Assembly (NCBI GenBank): GCA_035506575.1
Contig: DATJPD010000114.1
Location: 10,194-74,193, forward strand
From: DATJPD01 sp035506575
GTDB lineage: Bacteria > Pseudomonadota > Alphaproteobacteria > CACIAM-22H2
Direction of reading: 5' to 3'
Length of the DNA stretch: 64,000 bases
The notes under the pieces: model-generated
Seen by the model: the letters and a program-made list of their open reading frames with translations, nothing else
What the model was told of the DNA's origin: nothing
Database searches by the model: none
Part shown: piece by piece, positions 18,524 to 27,190 of the stretch
Numbering within the stretch: position 1 is the stretch's first letter
How the letters are laid out: each line of letters starts with the position of its first letter
Translations under genes and position numbers: made by a program

Positions 18524-18542
18524 CAACATTGTGAATATGTTG
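18524..18542. promoter_or_regulatory. Palindromic operator-like site upstream of arnB
   Basis: CAACAT (18524-18529) and ATGTTG (18537-18542) form an inverted repeat with a 7-bp A+T-rich spacer in the divergent region between the MFS gene and arnB. It is preceded by GCGAAGAATCTCTCA (18511-18525), a 15-mer found once more, at 36393-36407. A binding site for a regulator of either gene is inferred only. Confidence 0.4.
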
Positions 18543-18597
18543 GGGCCGTAGTATGGTCCGCCGCGCCGGCCGTTCGCCGGACACAGCCAAGGTGCGC

Positions 18598-19770
18598 ATG
18601 ACGAGCGATCCGGCGCCGTTCCTTCCGTTTGCGAAGCCCGATCTCCAGGCGGAGGAGATCGACGAGGTGGTCGCGGTCCTGAAATCGGGCTGGCTCACCA
18701 CCGGCCCGCGTGTGCAGCGCTTCGAGGCGGCGTTCAAGGAGTATTTTGGCGCCCCGCACGTGCTTGCCGTGTCCTCGGCGACGGCTGGCTTGCATCTCGC
18801 GATCCTGGCGCTCGGCCTCGAGGACGGCGATGAGGTCATCACCACGCCGCTCACCTTCGCTGCGAGCCTGAATACGATCGTGCTCGGAGGCGGCCGCCCG
18901 GTGCTCGTGGATATCGATCCGGCGACGTTCAACATCGATGTGGGGCGGGTCGCCGCCGCGATCACCAAGCGCACCAAGGCGATCATGCCGGTGCATTTCG
19001 CAGGGCTGCCGGTCGATCTCGATCCGCTCTATGCGCTCGCCGACAAGCACGGCCTGCGCGTCGTGGAGGATTGCGCGCACGCGATCCACACGGAATACAA
19101 AGGCCGCCGGCTCGGCAGCTTCGGCGACACCCAGGTGTTCAGCTTCCATCCGAACAAGAACATGACCACCGGCGAGGGCGGGGTGGTGGTCACGCGCGAC
19201 GCGGCCCTGGCCAGGACGATCAGCACGCTTCGGTTCCATGGCATCGACCGCGACGCCTTCAACCGCTTCTCGAAGGCGGGCAGCCAGATCTATGACGTCG
19301 TCGCACCCGGATTCAAATACAACATGATGGATATCCAGGCGGCGATCGGGCTGCATCAGCTCAAGCGCCTCGACAGCTTCATCGCGGCGCGAACGGCCCT
19401 GGCCGAGCGCTACGGCAAGCTCTTCGGCGACTGGAACTCGCTCACCCGGCCGCAGCCCGCGCCATTCCCGCACCGTCATGCGTGGCACCTCTACACGGTG
19501 CTGGTCGAGGAACGCGCCTGCGGCATCGACCGCGACGGCTTCATCGCCGCGATGAAGGAGCACAATATCGGCGTCGGCCTCCACTACACGGCGGCACACC
19601 TGTTCACCTATTACCGTGAGCGTTTCGGCTTCAAGCCGGGGGACTTCCCGCATGCCGAGCGCGTCGGCGCCAGCATCACGAGCCTGCCGCTGTTCCCGAC
19701 CATGACCAGCGCCGAGCAGGATCGCGTGGTCGCGGCCATGCGCGACGTCTTCCAGGCGGCGCGCGCCTGA
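18598..19770 (+). CDS. arnB: UDP-Ara4O aminotransferase ArnB (DegT/DnrJ/EryC1/StrS)
   Basis: A 390-residue PLP-dependent sugar aminotransferase. The start ATG 18598 puts PFLPFAKPDLQAEEIDEV at the N-terminus as in ArnB; upstream in-frame codons are less likely. Key segments are SSATAGLHLAILAL, TTPLTFAASLNTIVLGG, VEDCAHAIHTEYKG and the PLP-lysine segment FSFHPNKNMTTGEGG. ArnB makes UDP-4-amino-4-deoxy-L-arabinose from UDP-4-keto-arabinose and glutamate. Its stop overlaps the arnC ATG by one base, starting a run of five arn genes. Confidence 0.93.
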   Translation: MTSDPAPFLPFAKPDLQAEEIDEVVAVLKSGWLTTGPRVQRFEAAFKEYFGAPHVLAVSSATAGLHLAILALGLEDGDEVITTPLTFAASLNTIVLGGGRPVLVDIDPATFNIDVGRVAAAITKRTKAIMPVHFAGLPVDLDPLYALADKHGLRVVEDCAHAIHTEYKGRRLGSFGDTQVFSFHPNKNMTTGEGGVVVTRDAALARTISTLRFHGIDRDAFNRFSKAGSQIYDVVAPGFKYNMMDIQAAIGLHQLKRLDSFIAARTALAERYGKLFGDWNSLTRPQPAPFPHRHAWHLYTVLVEERACGIDRDGFIAAMKEHNIGVGLHYTAAHLFTYYRERFGFKPGDFPHAERVGASITSLPLFPTMTSAEQDRVVAAMRDVFQAARA

Positions 19771-20729
19771 TGCCCCAGTCCGTCATGCCGAAGCCTTACG
19801 CCAGCGTCGTCATCCCGGTCTACAACGAGGCCGAGAACCTGCGGACGTTGTTCGACCGGCTGATGGCAGTGATGGACAGGCTCGGCAAGTCGTTCGAGGT
19901 GCTGTTCACCGACGACGGGAGCCGCGACGGATCGCGCGAGATCCTCATCGGATTCCACAACGCGCGACCGGACCATGTGCGGGTCATCCTGTTGCGCCGT
20001 AACTCGGGCCAGCACCAGGCGATCATGGCGGCGTTCGAGCGTGCGCGCGGCGAGGTCATCGTGACCTTGGATGCCGATCTGCAAAATCCGCCCGAGGAGA
20101 TTCCTAAGCTGCTGGACGCGATAGCGCGGGGGCATGATGTCGCGGGAGGCTATCGCGCGGACCGCAAGGACTCCGCGCTGCGCACCATCCCGTCCCGCAT
20201 CATCAATCACCTTCGCGCCGCCACGACCGGAATCGAGATGCGCGACCATGGCTGCATGCTGCGCGCCTATCGCGCCGAGATCGTGCAGCAGATTGTGACC
20301 AGCCGCGAGAGCGCCATCTACATCCCGGCCCTTGCCCAGCACTTCGCCGCCAACCCGGCCGAGGTCGAGGTGCAGCACGCGGCGCGCACGCATGGCACGT
20401 CCAAGTACAACCTGTACCGGCTGATCCGCCTCAATTTCGACCTCATGACCGGGTTCACCCTCGTGCCGCTGCAGTTGTTTACGGTGTTCGGTCTTGCGGT
20501 GGCGGCCGCAGCCCTCCTGCTGGTCGTATACCTGGCGCTGCGCCGTCTGATCGTCGGCCCAGAGGTCGAGGGCGTCTTCACGTTGTTCGGCATCCTCTAC
20601 TTCCTGATCGGCATCGCCATCTCGGGCCTCGGCATCGTCGGCGAGTATGTCGGCCGGATCTATCAGGAAGTGCGGCGCCGGCCCGCCTATCAGGTGCAGG
20701 CCGTCTATGAACGCCCCCAGGACGCCTGA
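19770..20729 (+). CDS. arnC: Undecaprenyl-phosphate Ara4FN transferase ArnC
   Basis: A 319-residue GT2 family enzyme. The N-terminal GT-A domain has YASVVIPVYNEAENL, FTDDGSRDGS, LRRNSGQHQAIMAAFERARG and VTLDADLQNPPEEIPKLL. Two C-terminal membrane helices (about residues 235-260 and 270-295) anchor it in the inner membrane. It transfers formylated aminoarabinose from UDP to undecaprenyl phosphate. Family length in enterobacteria is about 320. It overlaps arnB by one base and is followed 6 bp later by the formyltransferase gene. Confidence 0.94.
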   Translation: MPQSVMPKPYASVVIPVYNEAENLRTLFDRLMAVMDRLGKSFEVLFTDDGSRDGSREILIGFHNARPDHVRVILLRRNSGQHQAIMAAFERARGEVIVTLDADLQNPPEEIPKLLDAIARGHDVAGGYRADRKDSALRTIPSRIINHLRAATTGIEMRDHGCMLRAYRAEIVQQIVTSRESAIYIPALAQHFAANPAEVEVQHAARTHGTSKYNLYRLIRLNFDLMTGFTLVPLQLFTVFGLAVAAAALLLVVYLALRRLIVGPEVEGVFTLFGILYFLIGIAISGLGIVGEYVGRIYQEVRRRPAYQVQAVYERPQDA

Positions 20730-20735
20730 GCCGGT

Positions 20736-21644
20736 ATGACCGATTCTGGCGCGGCCGGCGGGATTATCGTCTTCGCCTATAGCGATATCGGCTACGAATG
20801 CCTCGATCTGCTGATCCAGCGCGGCGAGGCCGTGCGCGTCGTGTTTACCCATCAGGACGATCCGGGTGAGACCCGCTGGTTCCGCTCCGTGGCCGATCTC
20901 GCGCAGCGTCACGGGATTGCGGTGCGGTTCGATGAGCCCAGTCTCGGCGGCGAGGCCGATCGCCTGATCGCAACCTTGGCGCCGGATCTCATCTTCTCGT
21001 TTTACTATCGGCGCATGATCCCGACCGCGGTCCTGGCAGCGGCACGCCGCGGCGCCTTCAACATGCACGGATCTTTGCTCCCCAAATACCGGGGCAAGGC
21101 GCCGGTGAACTGGGCGGTGCTGCATGGGGAACGCGAGACCGGCGTCACCTTGCATCATATGGTGGCGCGGGCGGATGCCGGCGACATCGTGGATCAAGAG
21201 GCCGTGCCGATCGCACCCGACGACACGGCGTACGACGTGATGCGCCGCCTGGTCCCGGCGGCGCGGCGGCTGCTCGACCGTCAGCTGGCGGCGCTCAAGG
21301 CCGGGACCGCACCACGCCGGCGGCAGGACGACGCGCTGGCGAGCAAGTTCGGCGGCCGCCGGCCGGAGGACGGCCGGATCGAGTGGACGCAGTCTGCGGT
21401 CCGGATCGTCGATCTCGTCCGCGCCGTAGCCCGGCCATTTCCGGGTGCCTTTTCGGAACTTAATGGGCGGCGTCTGATGGTGTGGAAGGCGCGGGCGGCC
21501 GATGCCGCCGGCGGGCGGCCGGGCGAGGTGCTCTCCGCCGCGCCCCTGCGCATCCGGGCGGGCGACGGTGCGGTGGAGCTGGTCGAGTCCGAATGGGCGG
21601 ACTCCGGAACCCCGCGCTTGCAGCCGGGTGACATCCTCGGCTAG
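20736..21644 (+). CDS. UDP-Ara4N formyltransferase (N-terminal half of ArnA as a separate gene)
   Basis: A 302-residue formyltransferase that matches only the first domain of the enterobacterial bifunctional ArnA. The catalytic N109, H111 (NMHGSLLPKYRGKAPVNW) and D147 (RADAGDIVDQ) align with N102, H104 and D140 of E. coli ArnA. A C-terminal subdomain (PGAFSELNGRRLMVWKA) is present. It uses N10-formyltetrahydrofolate to formylate UDP-Ara4N. It ends with its own TAG; 9 bp later the decarboxylase half begins as an independent gene, so ArnA is split here. Confidence 0.92.
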   Translation: MTDSGAAGGIIVFAYSDIGYECLDLLIQRGEAVRVVFTHQDDPGETRWFRSVADLAQRHGIAVRFDEPSLGGEADRLIATLAPDLIFSFYYRRMIPTAVLAAARRGAFNMHGSLLPKYRGKAPVNWAVLHGERETGVTLHHMVARADAGDIVDQEAVPIAPDDTAYDVMRRLVPAARRLLDRQLAALKAGTAPRRRQDDALASKFGGRRPEDGRIEWTQSAVRIVDLVRAVARPFPGAFSELNGRRLMVWKARAADAAGGRPGEVLSAAPLRIRAGDGAVELVESEWADSGTPRLQPGDILG

Positions 21645-21653
21645 AAGCCCCTC

Positions 21654-22712
21654 ATGTCGCTCAAAATCCTCCTCCTCGGCGCCAACGGCTTCATCGGTAG
21701 CAACCTGTCGGAGTTCATCCTGCGCCACCGCGACTGGTCGGTGTTTGCGATGGACATCCAGTCCGACAAGCTCGACGCCTGTCTGGGCCATCCGAACTTC
21801 GCCTTCGTCGAGGGCGACATCACGATCAACCGCGAGTGGATCGAGTATCACATCAAGAAGTGCGACGTGGTGCTGCCGCTTGTCGCGATCGCGACGCCGG
21901 CCACCTATGTGCGCGAGCCGCTCCGGGTGTTCGAACTCGATTTCGAGGCGAACCTGCGCATCATCCGGGACTGCGTGCGCTACGGCAAACGCGTGGTGTT
22001 CCCGTCGACATCCGAGGTCTACGGCATGAACACCGAGCGCGAGTTCGACGAGGAGACGTCGAACTTCGTCCTCGGCCCCGTGGCCAAGCAGCGGTGGATC
22101 TACGCCTGCTCCAAGCAGCTGATGGACCGCGTGATCTATGCCTATGGCGAGGAGGGAAAGCTCGACTACACGCTCTTTCGGCCGTTCAACTGGATCGGCC
22201 CCCGGCTCGACAACATCTGGGCCGCCAAGGAAGGCTCGTCGCGCGTGCTCACCCAGTTCATCGGCAATATCATCCGGCGCGAGAACATCCAGCTCGTGGA
22301 CGGCGGCGACCAGCGGCGCTGCTTCCTCTACATCGACGATGCGATCGACGCGCTGATCCGGATCATCGAGAACAACAGTGGCCAGGCGTCCAAGCGCATC
22401 TTCAACATCGGGAACGCGAAGAACGACCTCTCGATCCGCGAGCTGGCCGAGCTCCTCGTGCGTATGATCGCGCGCTATCCGGGATACGAGAACGTGGCCA
22501 AGGAGATGAAGATCATCTCGGTGGGTGCCGACGAATATTACGGCAAAGGCTACCAGGACATCGCGCTTCGGGTGCCGTCGATCCGCAATGCCGAGCGTTA
22601 TCTCGGCTGGCACCCGGTCACCGATCTCGAGACCGCGGTGAAGAAGACGCTCGACTATTACCTCGTGTCGAAGCACCCGGAGACCGGCGACCTCGACGCC
22701 TCCCGGAGGTGA
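21654..22712 (+). CDS. UDP-glucuronate decarboxylase (C-terminal half of ArnA as a separate gene)
   Basis: A 352-residue short-chain dehydrogenase/epimerase-type enzyme equal to the second ArnA domain. The NAD motif GANGFIG is at residues 9-15; PSTSEVYGM carries the catalytic Ser/Glu, YACSKQLMD the Tyr-Lys pair, and DGGDQRRCFLYIDD the active-site Arg region. It oxidatively decarboxylates UDP-glucuronate to UDP-4-keto-arabinose, the ArnB substrate. It overlaps the arnD start by 4 bases. No UDP-glucose dehydrogenase gene is in the window. Confidence 0.94.
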   Translation: MSLKILLLGANGFIGSNLSEFILRHRDWSVFAMDIQSDKLDACLGHPNFAFVEGDITINREWIEYHIKKCDVVLPLVAIATPATYVREPLRVFELDFEANLRIIRDCVRYGKRVVFPSTSEVYGMNTEREFDEETSNFVLGPVAKQRWIYACSKQLMDRVIYAYGEEGKLDYTLFRPFNWIGPRLDNIWAAKEGSSRVLTQFIGNIIRRENIQLVDGGDQRRCFLYIDDAIDALIRIIENNSGQASKRIFNIGNAKNDLSIRELAELLVRMIARYPGYENVAKEMKIISVGADEYYGKGYQDIALRVPSIRNAERYLGWHPVTDLETAVKKTLDYYLVSKHPETGDLDASRR

Positions 22713-23614
22713 CCACGCCGCGGCTCGCGCTCAAGGTCGACGTCGATACCGACCGCGGCACGCGCGAGGGCGTGCCGCCCCTGGCACGGCTTCTGGCCGA
22801 ACGCGGCATCCGTGCCACGTTCCTGTTCGCGCTCGGCCCCGACAACACCGGCCGGGCCATCCGCCGCATCTTCCGCCCGGGCTTCTTCCAGAAGGTCAGC
22901 CGCACCAGCGTGGTCTCGGTCTATGGCTGGCGCACTTTGCTCAACGGCGTGCTGTGGCCCGGTCCGGACATTGCCGCGCGCAACGCCCAGGCGATGCGCG
23001 AGGTGCAGCGCCTCGGCCATGAGGTCGGCATCCATTGCTGGGATCACGTGAAGTGGCAGGACGGGCTTGCGCGCATGCAGGGCGATGAACCGGCCGCGGA
23101 GATCCGCAAGGCGCGCCAGGCGTTCCGGAGGGTCTTCGGGTTCGATGCCAGGACGGCCGGGGCAGCGGGCTGGCAGGCGGACGCGAAGAGTCTCGCCGCC
23201 TACGACGCCTGCGGCTTCGACTATGCGAGCGATGCGCGCGGCCGCGCGCCGTTCTTTCCGCGCGCCGCCGGCCGCGTGTTCGCCACCTTGCAGATCCCCA
23301 CCACCTTGCCGACCTTGGACGAGTTGCTCGGCCGTCCCGAATATCCGCAAACCGGGCTTGCGGATGCCTATCGGCGCTGGCTGCGCGAGGATGACCTCAA
23401 CGTGATGACCATCCACGCCGAGCTCGAAGGGATGGCCTACCGCTCCTGGTTCGAGCAGCTCATCGACCGGCTCCGCGGGGAGCGTGTCGCTTTCACGCTG
23501 CTGGCCGACGAGGCTCGCGCATCTCTCGGCCGGCGCGCCGAAATTCCTGTCTGCGACCTTGCGATGGGGACGGTGGACGGCCGCTCCGGCACCTTGGCCG
23601 TGCAAGGCGCCTAG
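22709..23614 (+). CDS. arnD: Undecaprenyl-phosphate Ara4FN deformylase ArnD
   Basis: A 301-residue polysaccharide-deacetylase-fold enzyme. GTG 22709 overlaps the previous stop and gives MTTPRLALKVDVDTDRGTRE, aligned with the enterobacterial ArnD start and its metal-binding DVD. Further hallmarks are FLFALGPDNTGRAIRR, VSVYGWRTLLNGVLWPG, GHEVGIHCWDHVKWQ, AGAAGWQAD and MTIHAELEG. It removes the formyl group before transfer to lipid A by ArnT. arnE/arnF flippase genes are not seen. Its stop overlaps the convergent MFS gene by 4 bases. Confidence 0.93.
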   Translation: MTTPRLALKVDVDTDRGTREGVPPLARLLAERGIRATFLFALGPDNTGRAIRRIFRPGFFQKVSRTSVVSVYGWRTLLNGVLWPGPDIAARNAQAMREVQRLGHEVGIHCWDHVKWQDGLARMQGDEPAAEIRKARQAFRRVFGFDARTAGAAGWQADAKSLAAYDACGFDYASDARGRAPFFPRAAGRVFATLQIPTTLPTLDELLGRPEYPQTGLADAYRRWLREDDLNVMTIHAELEGMAYRSWFEQLIDRLRGERVAFTLLADEARASLGRRAEIPVCDLAMGTVDGRSGTLAVQGA

Positions 23615-24843
23615 GCACGTTCCTTCGCCACGCCCGCCTCTTCCGGCGGCCGCACGCGGCTGAACATCCTGAGCAGCGCCAGGTCGTAGCCGGCCTTCAG
23701 CACGCCGCCGAACAACAGCGGCCAGCCGAAGGTCGTGAGCGTGATCAGATATCCGGCGATCACCGGGCTGACCGCCGAGGCGAGGCTGCGCGGAACCGCG
23801 GTGAGGCTGGCGGCGGCCGGGCGCTCGGCTTCGCTGACCACCGCCATGACGTAAGACGAACGCGCCGGCACGTCCATCTGCGAGAGCAGGGCCCGCACCA
23901 GCAGAAGTCCGATCACCACACGCAGGTCCGACACGAACGGGATCGCGATCACGCACAGGCTGGACGGCAGATGCGTGAATACCATCGTCCTGATCAGGCC
24001 GATGCGGCGCGCGAGCGGCGCTGCCGCGAGATACGAGGTGGCCGTCAAGGTGCCGGCCCAGAAGAAGAGGCTGGCAGCCTCGGTCACGGGCATCTGGAAG
24101 CGTTGGAACAGCCACAGCACGAGGATCGACTGCACCAGGAAGCCGCCGCCGAACGAATCGACGGTGAAGAGAGCGGTCAGGCGATAGACCACGCCGCGCG
24201 ACCGGCCGAGCGGCTGGACCGCCTCGCGATGCTCGCCATGGTCCTTGGCCAGGTCCCGATAGAGAAAGGAGGCGATGACTCCGGTCGCGGCGTAGAGGAG
24301 AAACATCGCCTGCATGGCCGTGAGCGGCGACAGGCCGAGCCGCGCCGAGGCCAGATCGGGAACGGCCGCGAGCAGCGTGCCGAGGGCACCCATCAGCGCT
24401 CCGGCGAGGCTGTATTCGGCGAAGAGCTGCGTGCGCTCACGCGGTGCGACCGAGCGCGCCAGCAGGGACTGCTCGAGCGGATAGAAGACGCTCACATCGC
24501 CCGCCGAGGGATTGAGCGTGCCGATGAATGCGACGACCAGGAGCGGCCAGAACGCGCGGAAACCGGCGAACCCGAGCCCGGTGAAGATCATCAGCCCCGC
24601 TGCCCACAGGAGCGGCCGGCGATGGCCGAACCGCGCCGTGATCCAGCCCGTCATCAGCGTGAGCGCCGCCGAGCCGATCAACGTCGCCGTCGTCAGCACC
24701 CCGACCTCGAACGGGCCCTGGCCGAGTGCCAGGAGATACGCCGGCATGAGGATGCTGACGAAGCCGTCGCCGATCGCGCGCAGGCCGCGTGCTATGACCA
24801 GGCGGCGCGCATCGGCGGTTGCGGATTCGGGGAAGAGGCGCAT
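23611..24843 (-). CDS. MFS transporter
   Basis: A 410-residue major facilitator with about twelve membrane segments. The first-half loop TGWITARFGHRRPLLWAAG matches motif A, and PLARRIGLIRTMVFTHLPS is the second-half equivalent. SVFYPLEQSLLARSVAPRERT and LSQMDVPARSSYVMAVV are conserved loops of a branch often annotated as drug or multi-solute exporters. It converges on arnD with a 4-bp overlap and has its own promoter side facing the MetE-like gene at 24953. Substrate unknown. Confidence 0.85.
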   Translation of the reverse strand: MRLFPESATADARRLVIARGLRAIGDGFVSILMPAYLLALGQGPFEVGVLTTATLIGSAALTLMTGWITARFGHRRPLLWAAGLMIFTGLGFAGFRAFWPLLVVAFIGTLNPSAGDVSVFYPLEQSLLARSVAPRERTQLFAEYSLAGALMGALGTLLAAVPDLASARLGLSPLTAMQAMFLLYAATGVIASFLYRDLAKDHGEHREAVQPLGRSRGVVYRLTALFTVDSFGGGFLVQSILVLWLFQRFQMPVTEAASLFFWAGTLTATSYLAAAPLARRIGLIRTMVFTHLPSSLCVIAIPFVSDLRVVIGLLLVRALLSQMDVPARSSYVMAVVSEAERPAAASLTAVPRSLASAVSPVIAGYLITLTTFGWPLLFGGVLKAGYDLALLRMFSRVRPPEEAGVAKERA

Positions 24844-24952
24844 GGAGGAGTTTCTAGCACGGACGGGCAGCGTCCCACGCGCCGCCGTCGTCTAGTCCTC
24901 TCTACCGCCGGATGCTAGCTTTGCGTCAACGACGGGACGGGAGGAGCACGCC

Positions 24953-26098
24953 ATGAAGCGGAGCAGCGAGCGGTTTTTGACGACCCACACGGGCAGCCTG
25001 CCGCGCCCCGACGACCTGATCCGCATGATGTTCGCGAAAGAGGAGGGCGTGCCGGTCGATGCGGCCGCACTGGCCGCACGAATCCGTTCGGCGGTCGCCG
25101 AGGTGGTACGCCTGCAAGTCGACGCAGGGGTCGACATCGTCAACGACGGCGAGTTGAGCAAGCCAAGCTACGCCACTTACATCAAGGATCGCCTGAACGG
25201 CTTCGGCGGCACCAGCAACTCGTTCCAGTACCAGGACCTGAACGAGTTTCCCGTCCTGGCGAAGAAGGTGTTCGGAGATCCGGGGCGCTCCAGGCGCAAG
25301 ACGCCTGCCTGCACGGCGCCCATCACCGTGCGCGATGCCGCCGCGGCGAAGACCGACGCCGACAACCTCAAGGCCGCGGTCTCGTCGGTGGGTGCGACGG
25401 AGGCGTTCATGAGTGCTGCGTCGCCGGGTGTGATCGCCCTGTTTTTCCGCGACGATTACTACAAGAGCCGCGAGGCTTACCTAGCCGCGATCGCCGAGGC
25501 GATGCGCCACGAGTACGAGGCGGTGGTGAACGCCGGGTTCATACTGCAGATCGACTGCCCCGACCTCGCCATGGGCCGCCACATCCAGTTCGCCGGCCTG
25601 AGCCTCGAGGAGTTCCGCAAGCAGGCGCGGCTCAACATCGAAGCCCTCAATCACGCGCTCGCCAACATCCCACCCGAGCGCCTGCGCATGCATCTCTGCT
25701 GGGGCAACTACGAAGGGCCGCATCATTGCGACGTGCCGCTTTCCGACATCATCGATGTCGTGTTCACCGCCAAACCCGCTGCCATCTCGTTCGAAGCGGC
25801 CAACCCGCGCCATGCGCATGAATGGAAGCTGTTCGAGGAGGTCAAGCTGCCGGCGGGAAAGGTCCTGATCCCGGGTGTGCTCGAATCCAAGACGAATTTC
25901 ATCGAGCATCCGGAGCTGATTGCTCAGCGCATCGGCCGGTACGCGAAGCTGGTCGGCCGGGAGAACGTGATCGCCGGCAGCGACTGCGGGTATGGCACCT
26001 GGGTAGGCCAGGCGGCCGTCGATCCGCAGGTGGTGTGGGCGAAAATGGCGGCGATGGCCGAGGGAGCCAGGATCGCCTCGCGCGAATTCTGGCGGTAG
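24953..26098 (+). CDS. Cobalamin-independent methionine-synthase-like (MetE C-terminal domain) protein
   Basis: A 381-residue protein made only of the catalytic MetE C-terminal fold. It starts RFLTTHTGSLPRPDDLIRMM, and the zinc-site pattern is visible as MHLCWGNYEGPHHCD and a late AGSDCGYGT. Full MetE is about 750 residues, so this is a stand-alone family member of the group that includes core-MetE enzymes and epoxyalkane:CoM transferase. It probably transfers a methyl or alkyl group to or from a thiol in the cytosol. GGGAGGAG precedes the ATG. Donor and acceptor are not readable; neighbours do not help. Confidence 0.85.
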   Translation: MKRSSERFLTTHTGSLPRPDDLIRMMFAKEEGVPVDAAALAARIRSAVAEVVRLQVDAGVDIVNDGELSKPSYATYIKDRLNGFGGTSNSFQYQDLNEFPVLAKKVFGDPGRSRRKTPACTAPITVRDAAAAKTDADNLKAAVSSVGATEAFMSAASPGVIALFFRDDYYKSREAYLAAIAEAMRHEYEAVVNAGFILQIDCPDLAMGRHIQFAGLSLEEFRKQARLNIEALNHALANIPPERLRMHLCWGNYEGPHHCDVPLSDIIDVVFTAKPAAISFEAANPRHAHEWKLFEEVKLPAGKVLIPGVLESKTNFIEHPELIAQRIGRYAKLVGRENVIAGSDCGYGTWVGQAAVDPQVVWAKMAAMAEGARIASREFWR

Positions 26099-26250
26099 GC
26101 TGCCTCGAATCGGTCATGGTTGCTGACATTTTGGGCGCCACAAAGATCCGGCGGACCTGACTCGCCGAAAATCCGGTCATTGGCGTCAAAAGCGGCAGTC
26201 ATCTGCTGCAACTTTCTGCGCCGGCAGCGCCGCATGCGTATTCCGGTGGC

Positions 26251-27126
26251 ATGTCCTTTGCTGGAAGCGGGTGGGTTCCGCAACCGAAAGGCTATGCCGT
26301 GTCCTATCTCGTTCCCTCCGAGTTCGTCACCAAGATGATCGACGCCGGCGAAGCGAAGATCCTGATGTCTACCCGGGACACACTGGTCCGCGCGTACATG
26401 GCGGGCGCCATCCTCGCCTTGGCGGCGTGGTTCGCGGTCACCATCAACGTCAACACCGGTCAGCCGCTCGTGGGCGCTATTCTGTTTCCGGTCGGGTTTT
26501 GCATGCTGTCCCTCTTCGGCTTCGACCTTTTGACCGGCGTGTTCGTCCTGTCGCCGTTGGCTTGGCTCGACAAGCGCCCGGGCGTGACGATGGGTGGGGT
26601 GCTGCGAAATTGGGGGCTGGTCTTCGTTGGCAACTTTGCCGGCGCCCTTACCGTCGCGTTCCTGATGGCTTTCGTGACCACGTTCGGCTTCACGCAGCCG
26701 CCGGACAAGGTCGGCACCACGATTGGGAATATCGGTGAGGCCCGGACCCTCGGCTACGCGGCACACGGGGCCATGGGCATGGTCACGCTGTTCCTCCGCG
26801 GCGCCCTGTGCAACTGGATGGTGTCGACCGGCGTCGTCGGTGCCATGATCTCGACCACGGTCCCCGGCAAGGTGATCGCGATGTGGATGCCGATCTTCGT
26901 CTTCTTCTATATGGTCTTCGAGCATTCCGTCGTGAACATGTTCCTGTTCCCCTCCGGCTTGATGCTCCATGCGCCGTTCTCGATCAGCGACTATTTCATC
27001 TGGAACGAGATTCCGACCGTGCTCGGAAATATGGTCGGCGGGCTGGCGTTCACCGGCCTCACCCTCTATGCGACTCACGCGCGGACGGCACCCAAGCGCA
27101 GCGTGGCCCTCAAGCACGCCGCCTGA
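26251..27126 (+). CDS. Formate/nitrite transporter (FNT) family channel
   Basis: A 291-residue FNT channel with six membrane segments. The family signatures are GAILFPVGFCMLSLFGFDLLTG, NWGLVFVGNFAGAL, RGALCNWMVSTG and FEHSVVNMFLFPSGLML (each read in shorter form). The start is uncertain: ATG 26251, or GTG 26299, which has GAAAGG about 10 bases upstream and removes an atypical N-terminus. Such pentameric channels move formate, nitrite or hydrosulfide. A terminator follows it, and a kinase/phosphatase gene lies 64 bp further; that pairing recalls nitrate/nitrite assimilation loci. Confidence 0.92.
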   Translation: MSFAGSGWVPQPKGYAVSYLVPSEFVTKMIDAGEAKILMSTRDTLVRAYMAGAILALAAWFAVTINVNTGQPLVGAILFPVGFCMLSLFGFDLLTGVFVLSPLAWLDKRPGVTMGGVLRNWGLVFVGNFAGALTVAFLMAFVTTFGFTQPPDKVGTTIGNIGEARTLGYAAHGAMGMVTLFLRGALCNWMVSTGVVGAMISTTVPGKVIAMWMPIFVFFYMVFEHSVVNMFLFPSGLMLHAPFSISDYFIWNEIPTVLGNMVGGLAFTGLTLYATHARTAPKRSVALKHAA

Positions 27127-27141
27127 CGGCGTCGGCATCGT

Positions 27142-27180
27142 CGAGCCTCGACCCGCCCCGGGTTGAGGCTCGGCTTCTTT
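27142..27180 (+). terminator. Rho-independent-like terminator after the FNT gene
   Basis: Arms CGAGCCTCGACCC (27142-27154) and GGGTTGAGGCTCG (27160-27172) pair over 13 positions with one G-U and a 5-base loop. GCTTCTTT follows, a weak U tract. It sits 15 bp after the FNT stop and ends 10 bp before the kinase/phosphatase ATG, so it probably uncouples or attenuates the two genes. Confidence 0.65.
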
Positions 27181-27190
27181 GCGCGGGCTC

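Noticed and set aside
19611..22676. A 1021-codon open frame on the minus strand opposite arnB-arnC-arnA
   Set aside because: It is antisense to five well-supported arn genes, has low-complexity Arg/His/Asp-rich composition and no recognisable domain. Long antisense frames are common in G+C-rich genes.
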